Source: Gammaproteobacteria bacterium (GTDB taxonomy: Bacteria; Pseudomonadota; Gammaproteobacteria; Pseudomonadales; Azotimanducaceae). Taken from it: 64,000 bases of DNA. The DNA lies in the NCBI GenBank assembly GCA_026706385.1, contig JAPOYV010000134.1, forward strand, positions 1 through 64,000, given 5' to 3'. Positions 27,660 through 35,500 of this stretch are shown piece after piece; positions within the stretch are counted from its first letter, which is position 1; each line of letters starts with the position of its first letter. A program made the translations under genes and the position numbers. The notes beneath the pieces were generated by a model that did no database searches, was not told the DNA's origin, and saw nothing but the letters and a program-made list of their open reading frames with translations.

Positions 27660-30005
27660 TCAACCCTCCGCCGGATCCGGCATCCGGTAGCCGACGCCGC
27701 GCGCATTGAAGACGTAGGCGGGTCGCGCCGCGTCGTCGCCGAGTTTCGCCCGCAGCTTGCGCACGAACGAGCGCACCGGCTGGGCGTCCCCCGGGTCGCG
27801 CCCGCCCCACGCCTGGCGCAGTAGCGCCTCGAACGTGACCACGCGCCCGGCATGCAGCGACAGGATGCGCAGCACGTCGTACTCCGTCGCCGTGAGCGCA
27901 ACCTCGCGGGCGCCGACGGTCACGCGGCGACGCGCGTAGTCGATGCGCAGGTCGCCCAACTCGTACGTCGCCGGCTCCGCGCGCAGGCGCAGCGCGGCCG
28001 CCACCCGCGCCTTGAGCTCCGTCGGCGAGAAGGGCTTGACGATGTAGTCCGCCGCGCCGCTGCCGAGCGCCAGCGCGACCGTCTCGTCGCGCCCGTACCC
28101 CGATATGAAGATCACCGGCACGTCGGCGAGTTCCGGCACGGTGCGCATCAGTTCGATGCCGTCGGTGCCGGGCAGCGCCAGATCGAGCAGCACCAGCCGC
28201 GGCCGCTCGCGGCGCACCAGTGCACCGACCTCGCCGGGGTCGGCCGTGACCACCGGCGCGTAGCCCGAGTCGGCGAGCACACCGCGCACGTAGCGCAGGG
28301 CGTTCGGATCGTCATCGACCACCAGCACGCACGTGCGCTCGCCCGGCGCGGCGCTCTGCAGTGCCGGGACGGCGGCCGGCAAGGCGTCCGCCCTCGGCGC
28401 CACCGGCAGCGTGAAGGCGAAGCGCGCGCCCTGGCCCGGCCCGGCGCTCTCGGCGCGTATGCGGCCCCCGTGCGCCTCGACCAGTCCCTTGCAGATGGCC
28501 AGGCCGAGTCCGGCAGCGCCGCCGGGCTCGCCGCCGGCGAGCGCCACGTGCTTGCGGAACAGACGCGGCAGCATTTCGGCGCTCACGCCGCGCCCGCGGT
28601 CCACCACCGATACCTCGACGTGCGCCCCGTCGCGGGCCGCCTCGACAACGATGGGGGAGGTCGCCGGTGCGTTCCGGGCCGCGTTCGCCAGCAGGTTGAC
28701 GAGCACCTGGGCCACCCGCTCGGGATCGGCCATTACGCGCGGCAGGTCCGGGGGCAGGTCGATGCGCACGACGTGGCGCGCGCCGCCCCCGGCGAACGTG
28801 CTCCGCGCGGCGTCTACGAGGGCCCGTATGTCGGACGGCTCGGGGTCCACCGACAGCGTGCCGGCCTCCATGCGTCCCGCATCCAGGAGGTCGGCGATCA
28901 GGCCCTGCATGTGGTCCGCCTGGGCGTCGACGATGCGGAAGAACTGGCGCATCTCCGTGCGCGACACGCTGCGCGCGCTGCCGAGTACGCCGGCGGCCGA
29001 GCCCTTGATCGCCGCCAGCGGCGCGCGCAGCTCGTGGCTGACCATGCTCACGAACTCGCTGCGCTGGCGCTCCAGCTCCTCCAGCGGCGCCAGGTCCTGC
29101 ATCGTCGCCACCACCGACGCGACCTGCCCGTCCGCGCCGCGGTTCGGGGACACGTTGATCAGCACGCGCACACTCCGCCCGTTGCGCACCGACAGCACGA
29201 CCTCCTCGGCGCGCATCTCCTGGGCAGCCGCGAGCGCGCGGCCGATCGGGAACTCCGCCAGATCCAGCTCGCGACCGTCCGCGAACCGGCAGGTCAGGGT
29301 CGAAAGCACCGACTCGAGATCCTCGTCGCCGCTCCAAAGCGGCTCGACGAGGCGCCGTGCCTCGTGGTTGAAGGTCGCGAGACGGCCGGTCTTCGCATCG
29401 AGCACGGCGACGCCGACGGGCGAGGTCTCGATCAGCAGTTCGAGGTCCGCCCGGGCGCGCTCCTCGCCGCTGAACGCACGCGCGTTGGCGATCGCCGCAG
29501 CCGCCTGGGCGGCGAACAGCTCCAGCGTCTCCTCGTCCTCGGCCGTGAACGTCGCCGCATCCGCCTTCTCGGCCAGAAAGAAGTGGCCGACCGGCGCCCC
29601 GCGGTGACGCATGGGCATCGACTGCAACGTCTTCGAGCGCATCAGTTCAGGCGAGAATCCGCGCTCGTGCACGTAGTCGGGCAGGTCCGCGATCCGGAGC
29701 GGACCGGGCTGGTCGCGCAGATGCGCGAACAGGCGCGGGCCGTCAGGCCACTCGGCGAAGCGGCGTTTCTCCTCGGCGGTGAAGCCGGAGGTGACGAAGT
29801 CGACCACGTCGCCGGCCGCGTCGACCGTGCAGATGACCCCGAAACGGGCCGCCGTGAGCGCGCGTGCGCTGTCGACGACCTCCTGCAGGACCGTGGCGAG
29901 ATCGAGGCTGTCGCTGACGCGGAGCACCGCGGCGCTCAGCGCCGCGACACGCTCCCGGAGCGCACGCACCTCGCGCTGCAAATCGTCGGACTCTTGCATC
30001 GACAT
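27660..30005 (-). CDS. Hybrid GAF-PAS-histidine kinase-receiver-OmpR DNA-binding protein (paralogue)
   Basis: A 781-residue paralogue of the gene at 24502 with the same domain order and near-identical spacing: phospho-acceptor H324 in VSHELRAPLAAIKGS, receiver D608 in LVLLDLALPGTDG, K657 in IVKPFS, and a C-terminal OmpR-type winged helix ending RGVGYRMPDPAEG. The GAF region (with FFLAEKADAATFTAEDEETLELFAAQAAAAIANA) differs more from the paralogue than the kinase core does, fitting recognition of a different signal. No membrane helix. The start is ATG 30005, or 29999 six bases in. Fusion of kinase, receiver and output would allow intramolecular phosphotransfer. Targets are unknown. Confidence 0.9.
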   Translation of the reverse strand: MSMQESDDLQREVRALRERVAALSAAVLRVSDSLDLATVLQEVVDSARALTAARFGVICTVDAAGDVVDFVTSGFTAEEKRRFAEWPDGPRLFAHLRDQPGPLRIADLPDYVHERGFSPELMRSKTLQSMPMRHRGAPVGHFFLAEKADAATFTAEDEETLELFAAQAAAAIANARAFSGEERARADLELLIETSPVGVAVLDAKTGRLATFNHEARRLVEPLWSGDEDLESVLSTLTCRFADGRELDLAEFPIGRALAAAQEMRAEEVVLSVRNGRSVRVLINVSPNRGADGQVASVVATMQDLAPLEELERQRSEFVSMVSHELRAPLAAIKGSAAGVLGSARSVSRTEMRQFFRIVDAQADHMQGLIADLLDAGRMEAGTLSVDPEPSDIRALVDAARSTFAGGGARHVVRIDLPPDLPRVMADPERVAQVLVNLLANAARNAPATSPIVVEAARDGAHVEVSVVDRGRGVSAEMLPRLFRKHVALAGGEPGGAAGLGLAICKGLVEAHGGRIRAESAGPGQGARFAFTLPVAPRADALPAAVPALQSAAPGERTCVLVVDDDPNALRYVRGVLADSGYAPVVTADPGEVGALVRRERPRLVLLDLALPGTDGIELMRTVPELADVPVIFISGYGRDETVALALGSGAADYIVKPFSPTELKARVAAALRLRAEPATYELGDLRIDYARRRVTVGAREVALTATEYDVLRILSLHAGRVVTFEALLRQAWGGRDPGDAQPVRSFVRKLRAKLGDDAARPAYVFNARGVGYRMPDPAEG

Positions 30006-30385
30006 CCCCCCCGGCGGCCGGAGGCTGGATTCTCACCCGAAAGCCGTGCCAAAGGAATGCAAGCCGCCGCTCCGGGCACACGAAAGGAACACGTCGGCAC
30101 ACGCCCACCGCCGGACCGACCAGGCGGGCGAGACCGCCCCGTTTGCGGGGCCTGAATCTCGACCACGAACATCTGTCGCCCGGTACACAAGCGACCGTCA
30201 ATTCGGCAGCGGCACTAAGGCACTGAAATAGAACTGAAAACACCTACATGAGCACACAAAAGACACTATCAATCGCTTAAGGTAGTCGTTTCGGGTTCTG
30301 CGCTAGGTTGCGGTATCGGGGGGACCGGCCGGACAGTTCCCTTGCGTTGGTCCGCCCGTCCGAAACCCGCGTCGGCGGACGGGGA
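30006..30385. promoter_or_regulatory. Divergent intergenic region with AT-rich patch
   Basis: The segment 30185-30300 is AT-rich compared with its surroundings and lies between divergent genes (hybrid kinase on minus, membrane protein on plus). On the minus strand TTGATA is followed 17 bases later by ATGTAG, a possible weak promoter. Nothing coding was recognised. Confidence 0.3.
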
Positions 30386-30751
30386 ATGGGGCGAAGACGG
30401 ACAGTCCAGCTAGGAGCGGGAGCCGACCGGCTCGCACGGCGCAGGACCAGCCTGCTGCTGCTCGCCGCACCGGTCGTCGTCGGAGCGCTCGCGCTCATGG
30501 CCCTAGGCGCCGGCCTCGCCGAGTTCGTGGCCGACCCGTCCGGGCTCGCGCTGCATGTCCCGGAGTGGATCACCGTCGAGATCGCCGTGTGGGTTGTCGC
30601 GTTGGTGGTCGTCGGCTTCGTGCTGGTCCGCATCCAACGCCGCTACGGCACCGTGCGGGCGCTGCTGGCACTGGCCGTGCTTATGGGCGTCGCGCTGTTC
30701 GCCATCACCGTGGGCGAACTGGTGGCGTACATGGGCACCCACGGATGGTAG
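30386..30751 (+). CDS. Small three-helix membrane protein, unknown
   Basis: About 121 residues from ATG 30386 (a TTG at 30308 in the same frame is an alternative). It has a basic N-terminus (MGRRRTVQLG, RLARRR) and three hydrophobic segments: SLLLLAAPVVVGALALMALG, ITVEIAVWVVALVVVGFVLV and ALLALAVLMGVALFAITVGEL. This is an inner-membrane protein with a short cytoplasmic N-terminus. No family recognised. It is upstream of the LuxR-type regulator with about 115 bases between them. Confidence 0.6.
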   Translation: MGRRRTVQLGAGADRLARRRTSLLLLAAPVVVGALALMALGAGLAEFVADPSGLALHVPEWITVEIAVWVVALVVVGFVLVRIQRRYGTVRALLALAVLMGVALFAITVGELVAYMGTHGW

Positions 30752-30865
30752 GTCCGCCCCTGTGCCCGGCGGCCCCCGCCACCCCGATTTCCCGGCGCGG
30801 CGCGGCCACCGGCGCGGCCGGACCATCGACCGCGTCCCGTTGCGCAGGACAGCCCTCGAACCGGC

Positions 30866-32005
30866 ATGGCCGGCGCCATGTCCGTCCGCGACCGGGTTGA
30901 CCGCATCATCGAGTTGCTGCGCGAAGCGCAACTCGACGATGCCCGGTGGCCGGCAGCGTCGGCCTTGATCGACGACCTGTGCGGTCTGGAAGGCAACGAC
31001 CTCCTGCTCGGACGCTTGACGCCGCAGCGCGGCATCGACATAGAGCTCCGTTGGCTGTTCCTGCGCGGCGATCCGCGTCCCGAGTTGCAGCGCGAGTACG
31101 TCGAGCACTACGCGGCGATCGACGAACGTCCGGTCGCCGGCATTCGCGAACCGTTCGGCAAGCTGGTCCACACCAACGCGCTCATGACCGACCGTGTCCG
31201 CCGGACGTCGACGACCTACAACGACTACCTGGTACCCAACGCCGGCGAGAACTGCCTGAACGTGCGGTTGCCCGTCGACGGGGACCTGCAGATGGCCTGG
31301 TCGCTGGTCGGGCCGGGCGGCGGCACGCCCGGCGACTGGACAGGCGGCCAGGTCGACGCGATCCGGCAGGTGCTGCCCCACGTGCGCCAGTTCGTCCGGG
31401 TCCGACACGCATTGGCCGAGGCGCGGGCCGAAGGCATGGCGACGGCGGCACTGCTGGACACGCGGCGCATCGGCATGCTGCTGCTGGACCGCGCTGGCCG
31501 GGTCGTCGAAGCCAACGACCGCGCCCGGGCCATGCTCGCCCGAGGCGAGGGCCTGGCAGTCCGCGACGGCCGTCTGGTTGGCGTGACGCCAGCCGACCCG
31601 GTCCAGGTGGCACGACTCCTCGCCGCGGCCTGCCAGGGACGCGACGGATCGTTGCCGATCGCTCGGCCGGCACGCGACCCCCTGGTCCTGCACGCCACGC
31701 CGCGCACACCGGTCGGGACGTCCCGCGGCGTCGTCCGGGTCCTGCTCGCGGAGCCGTTCTCCACCTCGCCGATCAACGCCGCGCACGTGGCGGCCGCGTT
31801 GGGGCTCACCCCCGGGCAGGGCGTCGTGGCGGCGGCGCTGGCCGGCGGCGCCACGGTCGCTTCGATCGCGGCCGCGTCGCATCGGTCGGAGGCCGCGGTG
31901 CGCTGGCACATCCGCCAGGCGCTCCAGCGGCTGGGTCTGTCACGCCAGGCCGATCTCGTCAGGGTGGTGCTGTCGACGCCGGGGATTTTCGTTGAGGACT
32001 ACTGA
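30866..32005 (+). CDS. LuxR-family helix-turn-helix transcriptional regulator
   Basis: A 379-residue protein (start ATG 30866 or 30878). The N-terminal 290 residues form a sensor-like region with a PAS-like strand pattern around GMLLLDRAGRVVEANDRARAML. The C-terminal 70 residues are a LuxR/GerE-type helix-turn-helix: LGLTPGQGVVAAALAGGATVASIAAASHRSEAAVRWHIRQALQRLGL. The recognition helix lacks the usual Val-Glu pair but the spacing fits. No receiver domain and no autoinducer-binding domain were recognised, so the ligand is unknown. Targets may include the neighbouring membrane protein or the secreted-protein island to the right. Confidence 0.78.
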   Translation: MAGAMSVRDRVDRIIELLREAQLDDARWPAASALIDDLCGLEGNDLLLGRLTPQRGIDIELRWLFLRGDPRPELQREYVEHYAAIDERPVAGIREPFGKLVHTNALMTDRVRRTSTTYNDYLVPNAGENCLNVRLPVDGDLQMAWSLVGPGGGTPGDWTGGQVDAIRQVLPHVRQFVRVRHALAEARAEGMATAALLDTRRIGMLLLDRAGRVVEANDRARAMLARGEGLAVRDGRLVGVTPADPVQVARLLAAACQGRDGSLPIARPARDPLVLHATPRTPVGTSRGVVRVLLAEPFSTSPINAAHVAAALGLTPGQGVVAAALAGGATVASIAAASHRSEAAVRWHIRQALQRLGLSRQADLVRVVLSTPGIFVEDY

Positions 32006-32174
32006 GCAAAGCGGAGCGACTGCGGGCCGGGCGTTGACGCAACGCAACCACGCCGCTTGCGACAGGCGCGTCGGGGTCGCTCGACGGCCGGCCAAAACCC
32101 ATCATTTTGCTCGGCGCGCCCGGTTCCGGTAGCCGCACGCGGGATACGTGATGGCGCGGGGCCAAGATGTCGCG

Positions 32175-32516
32175 CTAATCGCGACCCGCGGCATCGGCCA
32201 CAGCCAACCGGTCGTAGTCGGCACTGCGAACGGAAGGATGCTGGCGAAGGCGCGCGAGCGTGTCCGCCAGACTGTTGGCGTCCCCATCGAACGCGGCGAC
32301 GGCGAGTCCGAACTCGTCGTCCGATGAAACGACCCGCCCGCGCTCGGCCTCCAGGAAGCCGCGCAGATCCGATACCGGTCCCGCCAACTGCACGACCAAG
32401 ATCCCGCATCTCGCCCGTTCACCTTCGTAGACACAGACCTCCGTACCAGGGCCCGCGCACGCCGCTGCCGCGATGGCCCCGATCCACGCTGCCACGCCCG
32501 CCACTGCCAGCCTCAC
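32175..32516 (-). CDS. Small lipoprotein with subtilase-propeptide-like (I9-like) region
   Basis: A 113-residue protein starting at GTG 32516, overlapping the stop of the large subtilase gene by four bases. The N-terminus RLAVAGVAAWIGAIAAAAC gives a lipoprotein or cleavable signal. The C-terminal part (GLAVAAFDGDANSLADTLARLRQHPSVRSADYDR) resembles the peptidase inhibitor I9/subtilisin-propeptide pattern, in which a hydrophobic strand precedes a helix and then a P-x-V...D/E-x-D strand. Translational coupling to a subtilase suggests a separate inhibitor or folding partner for that protease. The resemblance is by eye, so the functional call is tentative. Confidence 0.6.
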   Translation of the reverse strand: MRLAVAGVAAWIGAIAAAACAGPGTEVCVYEGERARCGILVVQLAGPVSDLRGFLEAERGRVVSSDDEFGLAVAAFDGDANSLADTLARLRQHPSVRSADYDRLAVADAAGRD

Positions 32517-35500
32517 TCCTGCGGCACCCGAATCGGTAGCCTGAACCGCCCCAATACCGCCGAGCCGTCGCCGCGTGCCCAGAGATGCACGTTGTGCCGG
32601 AGTTCGGAGATCGACTGCTTGCGCTGGCCGGTCAGTTCGACCACGAAGTACACCTGGGCCCCCGGATCCGCGTACCAGCCGATGGGATCGATCCCCGTTA
32701 CCCAATCCTCGCCGGCTATCACCTCCAACGTGACGTGCATCCGTGCCAAGGCCGCCGAGGCGCCCTCGGTCAGTGCAGCCACGATCTGCGAGCTTTCAGC
32801 ATCTAGGGAGAGCACACTCCCGTCCGTGGCGTCGGCCAGTTCCTGAAGATCCTCCCTTGCGGATGCGTCCGATCCGCTCTGCAGACCGACGACCGTGATC
32901 CCCTCCTCACGCAGGACATCGAGCACCTCCCGCTTCCCCGTGCCGGGGTATTGGCTCTCTGTGTCCGAGTCGTGGAAGCCGGCGTCCGTCGCCAGAAACA
33001 GAATCTTGAGAGCTCCGTCCCGCCAGCCCAACTCGTTCGACGCGCGGTACACCGCCTCGAGCTGCGACTCCCGATTGTCGCCACCGTTCATGAGAGGCCG
33101 GTCCAGCGCATCGATTGCGCGGGCGAACGCCTCCGCGTCATCCGTGATTCTCTGGTGGAGCACGTAGGGCGCATCGCCTCGACTCCCGTACGGGCTGATC
33201 GGGTAGTCCGCGAACCCCACAACGCCGAACTGCACGTCCACATCCTCGAGCGAGAGAAGCCCCTGCACGATCTCCCGCGACTTCTCCTGGAACGTGTCGA
33301 TGTCGTCGCGGTAGCTGCCGCTACGATCGACCACGAAACCTATGTCGATCGCCGTCGCCCCGCTCTCCGGGACGGTGACTACGACAACCTCGAGATCCGA
33401 ATCCCCCAGGCCGAGGTCGACCTCCGCCAGCTCGGTCAACTCCACGCCTTTTGCCAGCAGGGCCGATTGCACGGCGCGGTGCAGATTCAGCCGGGTGTTC
33501 GGCGTCGTGGCAGGCGCGGTCCCCGTGCATCCCGTGTTCGGCTTGATCGCCTTGTCCGCGGACCTGACAAGAATGGAGCGCGTCTCCTCCGCGGAGAAGG
33601 TCCCCTCCACCGCCCGTACGAGCCCCGCGGCTCCGGCCACCAGCGGGGCTGCGAACGAGGTCCCGTCGCCTATCCCGGTGCCGAACCCGACGGACGCGCC
33701 GGGAGCCATGATGTTCACGACCTCGCCCATCCGCGACCAGCAAGCGTCCGTCGAGTCCGCGGTCGACGCGCCAACGATCAACGCGTGGCTCCGCCAGGAG
33801 TCGGAACTCGGGTCTTCCACGCCACCGTCATCCGGTTCGGGAAGCAGCCGGTCATCCTGCTTCTCGCAGTTGTTCCCGGCGGACCAGACCGTCAGGACGT
33901 CCTTCCGGCGGGCGTAGTTGACGGCTACGCTCTTGGCGAGCCGCCAACGCTGCCGGCTCGTCTGCCTTGTGATCGGCTCGTGCCAGCACTTCGAGCGCTC
34001 CCCCCACGACACGTTCACAACGTCGGCGCCACGGTCAATGGCGATCTTGACGCCGAATGCGAGGTCGGTAACGAACGTCTTCCCGTTCGCCTTGCTGCTC
34101 AATACGTCCACGAAGAGGACGCCGCTGTGCGGGTTCACACCGCGGCGGTCGGGCGTGTTCCCGTAGGCCGCCGCGTAGCCCGAGACCCAGAGACCATGGG
34201 TTTCCTCCGGCGTGTCATCGCCCAGCACATACATCGACTGCACATGCGGATCGGGGTGGTGCGCCAACGCTTGAGAGTAGCGATGGATCCGATCCTCATC
34301 CAGGATGTCCTGGCCAGCGCGAACGCCGGTGTCCACGATACCCACCGTAGTCGCCGAAAGATCCGGAAGCCCGGACAGGGCTGCCCACGCCGTCTCCGCT
34401 TCGATCTGGTCGATCCAGTAGTCGCCGGCGAACGACGTTGCCGATGGGGCTGGCACATCCGCGGGCGCTGGCGCGCCTGTCCCATCCGTGGCCAACCAGT
34501 CGCCGTACCCCGTTTCGTTCGAGGTGAAGAACGCCCCATCCAGAGACGCCACCTCGTTCACATTGGCCCCGGCAACCCCGGCCCGCGTCGACAGCGCATC
34601 GATGAAGTCCTGCTCCCGCGTGTCCGCCGCTATGCCCGCCTGGATCATCCGCAGCTCGTAGTTTTCGGCCTTGATGCGCGCCCTCCTGTCCGCGATCTGC
34701 TGGCGCACTGCAGTCAGTTCCTCGTTCGTGATGTCCTCGGCGAGGAACACCAGCACCTCGTCCTCGGCAGCCTCGACCGCCAACCCGTCGACGAAAACGG
34801 TCTCCGTCGAGGTAGGTTTCACGAATGGCGCGTTCCCCACCTGGGTCGCCTCGAATCGCATGGACAAGGTGTACGGTCCGGCACCGAACCCCGTGACCTC
34901 GATGTAGTGCACGCCGGCCGAAACGGGTGCCCTGATATTGAAGTTGAGACCGGAACCCGAGTCGTCGTCCGATGCCAACTCCGCGAGGTCGGCATCCATC
35001 AGCCGGCCGAACGTGTCGGTCGGACCGTTCGAGTGGACATGGAGCATGCCGGTCCCGGTCGATATCCGAAACACGTCGCGATCGCCCGGCCGCTGCAGGG
35101 CGCCGTGCAGCAGCGCGGGCAACGTCGGCACACGTGTCGCCACGGCTGTAGGCTCGTCGCCATGGTCGTCGCCGTGGTCGTAGAGGTTCTCGTACCACGC
35201 GACCTCGTCGTCGTATCCCGAGGACGTGAGGACGTCCGGGTCGCCGTCACCGTCCAGATCGACGGCTAGGACGTCGGTCGGATACCCGCCGGTGTCGAGC
35301 ACCCGCTGTTCCGAGAAGAAGCCCTCGCCCAGGTTCTCGTACCACGCGAACTTGCCGTCGTTGATCGATGCGGAGAGCACGTCTGGATCGCCGTCGCCGT
35401 CCAAGTCCGCCGTGGCTACCGCCCTCGGGTTCGCGACATCGGTCGTGATCGTCCGCCGCGCGGCGAACGAGCCACCGCCGAGGTTTTCGTACCAGGCGAT

